Source of the DNA: JACNKJ01 sp964440095
GTDB taxonomy: Bacteria; Krumholzibacteriota; Krumholzibacteriia; JACNKJ01
Direction: 5' to 3'
NCBI GenBank assembly: GCA_964440095.1
Contig: CAYTPZ010000050.1
Coordinates: 1-13,058 of the forward strand
DNA length: 13,058 nucleotides
Of this stretch, positions 1 through 6,429 are shown piece by piece; the stretch's first letter is position 1; every line of letters starts with the position of its first letter. The position numbers and the translations under genes are program-made. Below the pieces are notes generated by a model, which worked only from the letters and a program-made list of their open reading frames with translations, did no database searches and had not been told where the DNA came from.

Positions 1-134
1 CCCAGCCCACGGTAGAGTTTGCCTTTCAGGACTTCAGCGAAAAGAGTGACCGCTTGGCTCTCGGCTTTGCGCATGGCGTCGAGCGCCACGAGCAGCCGCT
101 CATGGATAACCTGTGCAATGGATTGATCTGACAT
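1..134 (-). CDS. Unidentified helical protein, 5' part only
   Basis: Open reading frame running off the left edge of the window; 44 codons are visible, beginning MSDQSIAQVI and continuing as one amphipathic, probably helical segment (VIHERLLVALDAMRKAESQAV). The chosen ATG at 134 has GGAG six bases upstream. A second in-frame ATG at 149 has an equally good GGAG and would add MLEWE. A sigma70-like promoter lies at 191-219 in the right orientation, which supports this being a real gene. No family is recognised because too little is visible. It is divergent from everything to its right. Confidence 0.6.
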   Translation of the reverse strand, partial: MSDQSIAQVIHERLLVALDAMRKAESQAVTLFAEVLKGKLYRGL

Positions 135-190
135 TTCCCACTCCAACATTGAAGTCTCCGGGAGGAGAGGAGAGCGGGGAGGATGGAAAC

Positions 191-219
191 AATATAGTCA
201 ATCGTGGCGCACAAAACAA
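191..219 (-). promoter_or_regulatory. Sigma70-like promoter for the leftward gene
   Basis: On the minus strand TTGTTT (219-214) is followed after exactly 17 bases by TATATT (196-191). The predicted start near 184 gives a leader of about 35 to 50 bases before the two candidate ATG codons. The inverted repeat at 221-240 abuts the -35 box on its upstream side. Call is by consensus match only. Confidence 0.5.
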
Positions 220-220
220 G

Positions 221-240
221 TGTTATCTATAATAATAACA
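221..240. repeat. Operator-like inverted repeat TGTTAT-N8-ATAACA
   Basis: Perfect six-base arms (221-226 and 235-240) separated by eight A/T-rich bases. It lies directly upstream of the -35 box of the leftward promoter, a usual place for a dimeric transcription factor to bind. It is not followed by a T-tract in either direction, so a terminator is unlikely. The regulator is unknown. Confidence 0.35.
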
Positions 241-249
241 ACGGGTTAG

Positions 250-601
250 CGGGCACAAGGGGCACAGTTCTTGCCACCGAAAACAGACAAAAAGTCCACC
301 CGGGTGGACGCCGGAACAAGCCGCACTCGGCGCTACGACATGATCTTCGTGACCGTATATGACGGTTGGTGCGATGGTGAAGACACAGCCATTGGTACGG
401 CAACTCTAATCGATGACTGCTTTCCAGATTTCCCTGAAGACTGATGTTTGGGTATTGGGCTACAATGAAGCCGGATTCGGAACAGGCCACTACCGCTGCA
501 CAAATTTCACAAACACTTCAAATGGACCTAGCTTCAGAATTGTCGACGAAGATGGCATTTACTCAACGATCAATCTTATTGAGATAGGCTTTACTGACTA
601 G
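250..601 (+). pseudogene. Possible frameshifted gene remnant in an AT-richer stretch
   Basis: Two plus-strand frames read like protein one after the other. The first (open from 250, with an ATG at 340) encodes MIFVTVYDGWCDGEDTAIG and ends at a TGA near 442-444. The second, one frame over, runs to the stop at 599-601 and includes VWVLGYNEAGFGTGHYRCTN and FRIVDEDGIYSTINLIEIGF. Together they look like one small protein of about 85 residues broken by a frameshift around 430-445. The second half alone has an ATG at 413 with no clear ribosome site. Base composition is visibly more AT-rich than the downstream genes. No family is recognised; two unrelated chance frames remain possible. Confidence 0.35.
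280..309 (-). terminator. Minus-facing terminator-like hairpin without an obvious gene
   Basis: Positions 294-309 are a perfect 16-base palindrome (GTCCACCCGGGTGGAC), foldable as a six-pair stem with a CCGG loop. On the minus strand it is followed at once by TTTTTGTCTGTTTT (293-280). This has the form of a Rho-independent terminator for leftward transcription, yet no leftward gene is visible between it and the subtilase. It may insulate the leftward gene from antisense read-through or be left over from a lost gene. Confidence 0.45.
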
Positions 602-613
602 ACATCGCCTCAA

Positions 614-643
614 TTGAATGGTCCAACTAGTTCGTGATACAAT
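614..643 (+). promoter_or_regulatory. Candidate promoter of the subtilase gene
   Basis: TTGAAT (614-619) and TACAAT (638-643) are separated by 18 bases. Predicted transcription would begin near 650, downstream of the GTG at 634 but upstream of the Shine-Dalgarno at 663-668. It therefore agrees with translation starting at 676 and argues against the longer reading frame. Confidence 0.45.
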
Positions 644-675
644 CAATGCCTACCACGCAATCGGGAGGCATCGTG

Positions 676-3549
676 ATGAGGCAACTCGCAATCCTGACCT
701 TGGCTATTCTGCTCGGCGCGCTCAGCGCCAGCGCCGGCGAAATTCATCCCGCACTGGAAGACCAACTTGCCACGCTCGCACCTGACGAGACCCTCAAAGT
801 AGTGGTCTTCATGAGCGAGCAGGTGCCGACGGCCGAGCTCAATCGCGAGCTCAAGTCTCAGCGGGCCAGCCGCCGCGAGCGCCACCGCCAAGTGGTGGAA
901 GCTCTGCAAGACGCCACAGCATCCCAGCGCAACCTCATCGCCTATCTCGAAAGCTCCGGCGATGTTCTGGGCTACACCAGCCACTGGATCGCCAACCTCA
1001 TCGTAGTCACCGCAAGCCGCGCTGAAATCGAAACCATCGCCGCTCGTAGCGATGTACTTCGCGTGGAGCCCAACTTCGAGCCCGAACTCATTGCGCCCAT
1101 GGGCGAGTTCAATCCCAGTGGCGAACGAGAGATCGACATCACCGAAGGCCTTGTCGCCATTCGCGCACCCGAAGTTTGGTACGAGCTTGGCTATACAGGA
1201 CTCACGCGCCTGGTCGGCAGTTTCGACACCGGCGTGGACGGCAACCACGAAGCCCTCGCATCCCGTTGGCGCGGCAATCACGAGCCCTGGCAGGAATGCT
1301 GGCTGGACGTGCTCGACGGCGGCAGCAGTTTCCCGCTGGACCTCGACGGCCATGGCACCCACACCTGCGGCACCATCACGGGCCTGGCCGAGGGTGACAG
1401 CGTGGGCGTGGCCTGGGGCGCCGAGTGGATCGCCTGCAACGGCATCAACCAGCCCGTGAGCGAAGATTTCGACAACGACGTCTTCGCCTGCCTCGAATGG
1501 TTCACTGATCCCGATGGCGATCCCGGCACGGTAGACGACGTGCCCGACGTCATCCAAAACTCCTGGGGCGTGGGCGTGCACCTGAGCTACCCCAGTTGCT
1601 TCGATCTTTGGTGGACCACCATCGACAACATGGAAGCAGCCGGCACGGTGACCGTCTGGTCCGCAGGAAACAGTGGGCCGGACCCTTCCACCATGGGATC
1701 ACCCGCCGATCGCGCGTCCAGCCTGACCAACTGTTTCTCCGTTGGCGCGGTGGACGCCACCAATTTCGACTGGCCCTATCCCATTGCGGGGTTCTCCAGC
1801 CGCGGACCGACAACCTGCGAAGTGGATCCCGGCCTCGAAGTGAAACCCGAAGTGGTCGCTCCGGGCGTTGACGTTTACTCATCGCTGCCCGGCGGCATCT
1901 ACGGATACAACAGCGGCACCTCCATGTCCGGCCCCCATGTGGCCGGCGTGGTGGCGCTCATGCGACAGGCCAATCCCAATCTCGACGTGGACAGCATCAA
2001 ACAGATCATCATGGACAGTGCGACCGACTTAGGCGACCCCGGCGAGGAAAATACCTACGGGCATGGTCACCTAGACGCCTACGCCGCGGTGAGCGCGGTC
2101 ATCGAGGGCTTCGGCACCATCGAGGGCACCGTGGTCAATGCAAGCTGGTTGAATCTGCCCCTGCCCGGCGCCCGCGTGGAACTGCTTGGCGAGGGCTACA
2201 CCTACTTCACCTCCGAAGACGGTGTCTTCAGCGGACTGGCCGCGCCCGGCGACTACACCATTCGCGCGAGCCTGCCCGGCTTCGAGTCGCTGGAGTATCC
2301 CGTGACGGTCATCGGCGAAGGCATGGTTGCCCGGCATTTCGAACTCACCGACAACGCCGGTCCCACCATTAGCCAGGTGAGCGAGCCCATCACTCTGCCC
2401 GGCGGCGGACAGGCAGAGGCCATCACCGCAAACATTCTCGACTACAGCACCGTGACTTCGGCGACGCTTCATTTCCGAATCAACGGAGGCGACTGGACCA
2501 CCGAGCCCATGGCAATTCGCAACGGCGAATTCTATGCGGGCAATCTTCCACCCGTACCGGTGAACACGGCCATCGACTATTACGTGAGCGCCGTGGACGG
2601 ACTCAGCCAGGAAGCGAGATACCCGGCCGAAGCTCCCGGCGAATTTTTGACCCTGCTGGCCACCGAACAGATCTACGCCTACGACGGTGAAGATCCGCCC
2701 GACTTCCAGTGGCGCCTGGGCCTGCCCGGCGACGATGCCACCGGCGGACAGTGGGTGCGTGTGGATCCCGTGGGCACCTCGCAGAGCGGGGCGGCGGTGA
2801 ACCCGGAAGACGATCACACGGCCGAGCCCGGCATCAAGTGCTTCGTGACCGGCAGCGGCACACCCGGGGAAAACGCCTTCGCCAACGACGTGGACGACGG
2901 CTGCACCACCCTGCAAAGCCCCCTCTTCGATCTGAGTCAGGCTGAGAAGGCCTATATCAATTACTGGCGCTGGTTCGCCAATGTGCTGGTGACCGCCGAT
3001 GACGAATTCCTGGCCGAGATCAGTTCAGACGGCGGCGTCAGTTGGGTGACCCTGGAAAGGGAATCCCTCAACCAGAACTACTGGCGCGAGACCTTCATCG
3101 ACCTGGAAGGTGTGATCCCCTTCACCGATCAGGTGCAGGTGCGCTACGTGATCTGCGACTATGGGCTGCCCTCACTGCTGGACGCCGCCGTGGATGATTT
3201 CTCCATGGAAACCTATCGGTCCATCAACACCGGCGTGGCCGATTGGACACCCGGCTCGGGGCCGGCCTTCAGCTTGCGGCCCAGCCATCCAAATCCCTGG
3301 CGGCCAGCGGGCGGCGAATCACTCATCGGATTCAGCCTGAACCGGGGAGTCGATATCCAGCTCAGCATCTTCGATATATCCGGACGCCGGGTCAGGCACC
3401 TGGCTCGGGGGGATTTCCCCGCCGGCAGCTACGAACTTTCCTGGGACGGACGCGACGAGCGCGGCCGCCAGGCCTCCTCGGGGGTCTACTTCTACCGCCT
3501 TGAAGCGGCTGGGCGCGAGACGAGCCGCCGTCTGGTGCTGATCCGCTGA
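676..3549 (+). CDS. Secreted subtilisin-like (S8) serine protease with FlgD-like C-terminal domain
   Basis: 957-residue secreted endopeptidase. GGGAGG at 663-668 sits seven bases before the ATG at 676, which opens directly on a signal peptide (MRQLAILTLAILLGALSASA, cleavage near residue 20). The frame extends to a GTG at 634 but that extension has no ribosome site. Residues about 35-137 resemble an I9-type inhibitory propeptide. The S8 catalytic domain follows (about 165-465), with Asp184 in FDTG, His226 in DGHGTH, oxyanion Asn332 in SAGNSGP and Ser416 in GTSMSGPHVAG, so the triad is intact. Then come a carboxypeptidase-regulatory-like beta sandwich (about 480-560), an Ig-like segment (about 562-650), a jelly-roll-like region (about 670-855) and a FlgD-type Ig domain (about 861-957) with FDISGRRVR, WDGRDERGR and SSGVYFYRL. 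The C-terminal domain is typical of secreted proteins in FCB-related phyla. Probably extracellular or surface-bound. Monocistronic, with its own promoter. Confidence 0.95.
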   Translation: MRQLAILTLAILLGALSASAGEIHPALEDQLATLAPDETLKVVVFMSEQVPTAELNRELKSQRASRRERHRQVVEALQDATASQRNLIAYLESSGDVLGYTSHWIANLIVVTASRAEIETIAARSDVLRVEPNFEPELIAPMGEFNPSGEREIDITEGLVAIRAPEVWYELGYTGLTRLVGSFDTGVDGNHEALASRWRGNHEPWQECWLDVLDGGSSFPLDLDGHGTHTCGTITGLAEGDSVGVAWGAEWIACNGINQPVSEDFDNDVFACLEWFTDPDGDPGTVDDVPDVIQNSWGVGVHLSYPSCFDLWWTTIDNMEAAGTVTVWSAGNSGPDPSTMGSPADRASSLTNCFSVGAVDATNFDWPYPIAGFSSRGPTTCEVDPGLEVKPEVVAPGVDVYSSLPGGIYGYNSGTSMSGPHVAGVVALMRQANPNLDVDSIKQIIMDSATDLGDPGEENTYGHGHLDAYAAVSAVIEGFGTIEGTVVNASWLNLPLPGARVELLGEGYTYFTSEDGVFSGLAAPGDYTIRASLPGFESLEYPVTVIGEGMVARHFELTDNAGPTISQVSEPITLPGGGQAEAITANILDYSTVTSATLHFRINGGDWTTEPMAIRNGEFYAGNLPPVPVNTAIDYYVSAVDGLSQEARYPAEAPGEFLTLLATEQIYAYDGEDPPDFQWRLGLPGDDATGGQWVRVDPVGTSQSGAAVNPEDDHTAEPGIKCFVTGSGTPGENAFANDVDDGCTTLQSPLFDLSQAEKAYINYWRWFANVLVTADDEFLAEISSDGGVSWVTLERESLNQNYWRETFIDLEGVIPFTDQVQVRYVICDYGLPSLLDAAVDDFSMETYRSINTGVADWTPGSGPAFSLRPSHPNPWRPAGGESLIGFSLNRGVDIQLSIFDISGRRVRHLARGDFPAGSYELSWDGRDERGRQASSGVYFYRLEAAGRETSRRLVLIR

Positions 3550-3645
3550 GGATGGGCCCGAGCCAGGTCTCTTAACCCTTGACTTCGCTCCAGTTAGGGC
3601 TTTGATTGAAAGTGTCGAGTAGGCTAGGCTAGGGTTCCAAGCCGG

Positions 3646-3674
3646 TTGCATTCAAGGGGACCCTGCGCTAGACT
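3646..3674 (+). promoter_or_regulatory. Candidate promoter of the membrane protein / DsrE unit
   Basis: TTGCAT (3646-3651), 17-base spacer, TAGACT (3669-3674). The boxes are moderate matches (three and four of six). They are bracketed by a seven-base inverted repeat, AAGCCGG at 3639-3645 and CCGGCTT at 3678-3684, which could be an operator. Predicted leader about 55 bases. Confidence 0.4.
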
Positions 3675-3736
3675 GTCCCGGCTTTATTCATCCCCACCGG
3701 CATTTGATTAAAAGAGGCAAGGCGGAGGTGTGCCCG

Positions 3737-4966
3737 ATGGCCGATTCCCGGATCTGGGTCGAGATTTTTTCCAAGAGTGAGAACTACCAGGTACGCGCGT
3801 CTTCGAAAGGCGCGAAGCTTTTCCAGAAGAGTCTCAACATCGATTCGTCCAAGCAAGCCTTGGCGCGAATGGATGACTACGCGGATCTCCGCAACGACGA
3901 CTACTTCACCGCGCCTGACGACTCCATCTGCTTCACTTGCCAATCCGGACGTCTAGCTCTCCTCGCCGAGTTGATGCGCGATGAAGGCTTCAATGTTCGC
4001 GTGGGCGAAGAACTGCTTCCCAATGAGGAAGAGACCAAAGAGATTCTCGAGCGCGAAGGTGCCTTCGGCGACGAGCTGGCCCACCTGCTCGATCAGAATC
4101 TTCCCTTCTACAAGCGCGGCCTCAAGCCTCTTGTAATCGGCACCCTCGTGCGTCTAGGCGTATTGGTGGTCATCGTTGTGGCGGCCCGAGTGATCTCCCT
4201 GCAGAATTCCGATCACTACACCTCCCGCAGCTTCCCGGCCATCCTGACCACCTTGGACAAGGAATTCGTTGCGCAGTCCTATCCCGCTCACTTCATGAAG
4301 CCGGTTTACACGCACCGCTCACTGCTCAAGGTGAAAAAACCTCTTTATATTCGCGGCAACAAGATGATCCTCGAAGGCGGCTACTTCGTGCAAATCGAGG
4401 GTGTGCAGAATCTCAAGGCTTCCATTGAGAAGCGTGGCGGCGCGCCGCTGGAAATTCGCGTGGACACGCGCGAAGGCGAAATGAAAATGTCCAGCCTGCA
4501 CGTGGGCGATGAAATCGTGGCCCACAAGGGCGAGCTGAACTACCTCACGCGCGTTCCCCTGTCGCCTGTTCCCCTGCGCATTGAGCCCACAAGCCAGCGC
4601 GTGGGTTACCGCAAAGTCAACGATGCCGATCCTCGCAACGAGGAAAGCTACGACTGGATGCTAGGCGAGAAAATCAGCATGATCTGCCGCATCGAAAGTG
4701 ACGGCGACCGCTTCCTGGCCGCCGGTTCGGACGGACAGTTCAAGTTCGCCCTCACCAAGAGTGAGATCAAACCCGTCATCGCCGACATTCTCGAGATGGC
4801 CGTAGCCTCCGATGAGCGCGTCATTTTGGACATGCGCCTGGACGGAAACGCCTTCCCCCTTCGCAACCGCCGCAACCCGCGGGAGCAGCGCCGCGACCTG
4901 AATTTGATCACGCGTGGCAATCTGCACTTCGCGCAGGTACAGGGCGCAGTGATGAAGAACTTGTAG
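3737..4966 (+). CDS. Unrecognised single-pass membrane protein
   Basis: 409 residues; no family recognised. The start chosen is the ATG at 3737 because GGAGG (3724-3728) lies eight bases upstream; the frame extends to 3704 without a ribosome site there. Residues 1-130 form a charged, probably cytoplasmic domain (begins MADSRIWVEIFSKSENYQ) with a CFTC cysteine pair at residues 65-68. One hydrophobic segment follows (about 131-153, LVIGTLVRLGVLVVIVVAA), preceded by YKRGLK, which predicts the N-terminus inside. The rest (about 155-409) would then be extracytoplasmic, mixed alpha/beta, with an Arg-rich patch NRRNPREQRR near the end. One base separates its stop from the DsrE start, so the two are probably translated together. 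Topology is inferred from hydrophobicity only. Confidence 0.85.
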   Translation: MADSRIWVEIFSKSENYQVRASSKGAKLFQKSLNIDSSKQALARMDDYADLRNDDYFTAPDDSICFTCQSGRLALLAELMRDEGFNVRVGEELLPNEEETKEILEREGAFGDELAHLLDQNLPFYKRGLKPLVIGTLVRLGVLVVIVVAARVISLQNSDHYTSRSFPAILTTLDKEFVAQSYPAHFMKPVYTHRSLLKVKKPLYIRGNKMILEGGYFVQIEGVQNLKASIEKRGGAPLEIRVDTREGEMKMSSLHVGDEIVAHKGELNYLTRVPLSPVPLRIEPTSQRVGYRKVNDADPRNEESYDWMLGEKISMICRIESDGDRFLAAGSDGQFKFALTKSEIKPVIADILEMAVASDERVILDMRLDGNAFPLRNRRNPREQRRDLNLITRGNLHFAQVQGAVMKNL

Positions 4967-4967
4967 C

Positions 4968-5375
4968 ATGAGTGATTCCCGCGCATTGGCCATTCTTCTG
5001 ACCAGCGGGACACTGGACAAGATCATCTCCGCTTGCTACCTCGCGGCAAGCGGAGTGGCCATGGGCCGCCGAGTCGACCTCTTCCTATCCTGGGAACCTC
5101 TGCTTCGCATCAGCGAAGGCAGCCTCGGTGAGGCGCCTCTTCCCGACACCAGCATGCTCGAGCCCACCGCCGTGCGCGCGGCCATGTCAGGGCAACCGGG
5201 CCCCGACCAGTTGCTTGCCGACCTGCGCGTGGCGGGCCTTAAGATCTTCGCCTGCACCGCCACCATGAAAATGCTCGGACTCAGCGAGTCCGAGCTTTCA
5301 AGCAAGGTGGACGATTTCAGCGGCGCCACGGCCTTTCTGGCCCTGGCCGAAGACAGCCAGGTTGTGAATTTCTAG
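4968..5375 (+). CDS. DsrE/DsrF-like family protein
   Basis: 135 residues, the usual size for the DsrE/DsrF/TusD superfamily of small alpha/beta proteins that handle sulfur as cysteine persulfide or act as small-protein partners at membranes. The opening ALAILLTSGTLDKIISACYLAASGVAMGR... fits the family's first strand and helix (LTSGT, then an alanine-rich helix and a GRRVDLFL strand). Cys96 in IFACTATMKMLGL matches the usual conserved cysteine position before the C-terminal helix. Cys23 is also present. The ATG follows the upstream stop by one base with no strong ribosome site, so translational coupling to the membrane protein is likely. Its TAG overlaps the stop of the convergent MBL-fold gene. 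The precise sulfur substrate or partner is unknown. Confidence 0.8.
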   Translation: MSDSRALAILLTSGTLDKIISACYLAASGVAMGRRVDLFLSWEPLLRISEGSLGEAPLPDTSMLEPTAVRAAMSGQPGPDQLLADLRVAGLKIFACTATMKMLGLSESELSSKVDDFSGATAFLALAEDSQVVNF

Positions 5376-6253
5376 GCCTCTTCCGCACCACGTAACTCGA
5401 AGTACTTACCCTCGAAGAAGTAGCCGAGTTTGGGCGGCCTGCCGTAGCGGTCGGCGGCTGCGTCGATGGCGCCGAGGATATCCCGTTTCAGATAGCGTCC
5501 CGAAAGGTGCATGAGCACCAGATGTTTCACCTTGGCCTCGGCGGCCGCGCTGAAGCTGGCCTCGATGTGCCCGTGGCTCATGCGGCTTTCGCTCATTTCC
5601 TCGGTGTTGAGGAAGGTTGAGTCGATGAGCAGGGTGTCGGCGTTTTTGAGTTCAGTCACATCGGTGATGGGCCGCGTGTCGCCTGTATAAACCAGCATGG
5701 GATGCCACACCGTTTCGAGCACGGCCGACTTGCCCTTCTCGTTTACCAACCGACCGATCTCATCGCCGCTGGCGCCCAGGAACTCGGGACGAATAGCCTG
5801 GCGCTTTTCCTCAATGCGCCAGCCCAGCGATTGCCAACCGCGGGTGTGATCCACGGCGAAGGCGCGCACGCGAGTGTGTCGACGCGTCACCTCAACATCC
5901 ACCGAGGCGCCGGGCCCGACAGGATGCCAGTCCAGATCGTAGCGCAGGCGATGTTTCTGCTTCTTATCCAGATACTCGCGCAGATATCCGATGAAGGGAT
6001 CGCCTTCGGGATAATAAACGGCGATGGGAATTTCGCGGTCGCCGTTGCTCAAGTTGCGCAGGTTCACCACACTGGGCAGCCCGGCGATGTGATCCTCATG
6101 ACCATGGGTCAGGAAGATCTTCCGAATGCCGAAGATCTTCTTGCCCAAGGTCTGGGATATGCCCTCCCCCGCATCCAGCATGAGCCGTGCGGGCTTGTAG
6201 TAAAACCAAGTTGAGTAGAGGGCTTTGGAGTAGCCGGTAAGTGTGTTTTCCAT
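5372..6253 (-). CDS. RNase Z-like metallo-beta-lactamase-fold hydrolase
   Basis: 293 residues, close to the usual length of bacterial RNase Z (about 300), the endonuclease that trims tRNA 3' ends; related MBL enzymes act on other phosphodiesters. The metal site is complete: HGHEDH (His50, His52, Asp54, His55), His136 in AVDH, Asp192 in YTGDTRP and His249 in LMHLSGRY. The region DAGEG (27-31) and the stretch LLIDSTFL (208-215) also follow the RNase Z order. The usual N-terminal LGTG strand is shortened and a clear Gly/Pro exosite arm is not seen, so tRNA processing is plausible rather than shown. No Shine-Dalgarno precedes the ATG, and a possible -10 lies only a few bases away, suggesting a leaderless mRNA. 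Convergent with the DsrE gene; divergent from the cDPGS-like gene. Confidence 0.85.
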   Translation of the reverse strand: MENTLTGYSKALYSTWFYYKPARLMLDAGEGISQTLGKKIFGIRKIFLTHGHEDHIAGLPSVVNLRNLSNGDREIPIAVYYPEGDPFIGYLREYLDKKQKHRLRYDLDWHPVGPGASVDVEVTRRHTRVRAFAVDHTRGWQSLGWRIEEKRQAIRPEFLGASGDEIGRLVNEKGKSAVLETVWHPMLVYTGDTRPITDVTELKNADTLLIDSTFLNTEEMSESRMSHGHIEASFSAAAEAKVKHLVLMHLSGRYLKRDILGAIDAAADRYGRPPKLGYFFEGKYFELRGAEEA

Positions 6254-6261
6254 AGGGGTCT

Positions 6262-6290
6262 ACCATAGTTCGCCCGCTCGGGGGGCGCAA
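6262..6290 (-). promoter_or_regulatory. Possible leaderless promoter of the RNase Z-like gene
   Basis: On the minus strand TTGCGC (6290-6285), 17 bases, TATGGT (6267-6262). Transcription would start at about 6255, one or two bases before the ATG at 6253, consistent with the lack of a ribosome site. The box matches are weak and the spacer is GC-rich. Confidence 0.3.
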
Positions 6291-6314
6291 GGGGGCAAGC
6301 CGGGCCCGAGCGAC

Positions 6315-6342
6315 TTGACAAGCGCATAAAGCCTTGTATTAT
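6315..6342 (+). promoter_or_regulatory. Strong sigma70-like promoter of the cDPGS-like gene
   Basis: A perfect TTGACA (6315-6320), 16-base spacer, then TATTAT (6337-6342). This is the best consensus promoter in the window. Start of transcription would be near 6349, giving an 80-base leader that contains the inverted repeat at 6342-6368 and the hairpin at 6383-6409. Confidence 0.65.
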
Positions 6343-6368
6343 TTGATCCTATCCAAACAAGGATCAAA
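6342..6368. promoter_or_regulatory. 9-bp inverted repeat at the -10/start region
   Basis: TTTGATCCT (6342-6350) and AGGATCAAA (6360-6368) are perfect reverse complements separated by nine bases. The left arm touches the -10 box and spans the predicted transcription start. As DNA it would be a well-placed repressor operator; as RNA only part of the left arm may be transcribed. No T-tract follows. Confidence 0.5.
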
Positions 6369-6382
6369 CACCCCAGCTCGGA

Positions 6383-6409
6383 GGAGTCTCCCTCGAGGGA
6401 TAGGACTCC
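6383..6409 (+). promoter_or_regulatory. Leader hairpin upstream of the cDPGS-like gene
   Basis: GGAGTC (6383-6388) pairs with GACTCC (6404-6409); between them the palindrome TCCCTCGAGGGA (6389-6400) forms an inner four-pair stem with a TCGA loop, leaving a small TAG bulge. It ends ten bases before the AAGGAG ribosome site (6419-6424). No T-tract follows. It could stabilise the mRNA or bind a regulator; no known riboswitch class is recognised. Confidence 0.4.
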
Positions 6410-6429
6410 GCCCCGATCAAGGAGCCGAA

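Larger units (their letters stand above)
214..675. other. AT-richer gap without a confident intact gene
   Basis: Stretch of about 460 bases between the leftward gene's promoter and the subtilase start. It holds the inverted repeat at 221-240, the minus-facing terminator-like hairpin at 280-309, the probable remnant at 250-601 and the subtilase promoter at 614-643. No tRNA, mobile-element ends or repeat array was seen. A perfect TATAAT occurs at 228-233 on the plus strand but lacks a matching -35 box. Confidence 0.6.

Noticed and set aside
634..675. GTG start at 634 for the subtilase
   Set aside because: It would put 14 residues ahead of the signal peptide, lacks a ribosome site and lies upstream of the predicted transcription start.
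643..1581. Minus-strand frame opposite the subtilase
   Set aside because: Low-complexity Ala/Gly/Val/His composition, covers the catalytic domain of a clear gene, no ribosome site.
2071..2916. Second minus-strand frame opposite the subtilase
   Set aside because: Same composition artefact of GC-rich coding sequence; no recognisable motif.
3616..3634. Short TAGGC repeat
   Set aside because: Fewer than three full units; likely chance.
3550..3640. Terminator after the subtilase (CCCT...AGGG around 3577-3600)
   Set aside because: Only about four pairs, a long loop and no T-tract; not reported as a feature.
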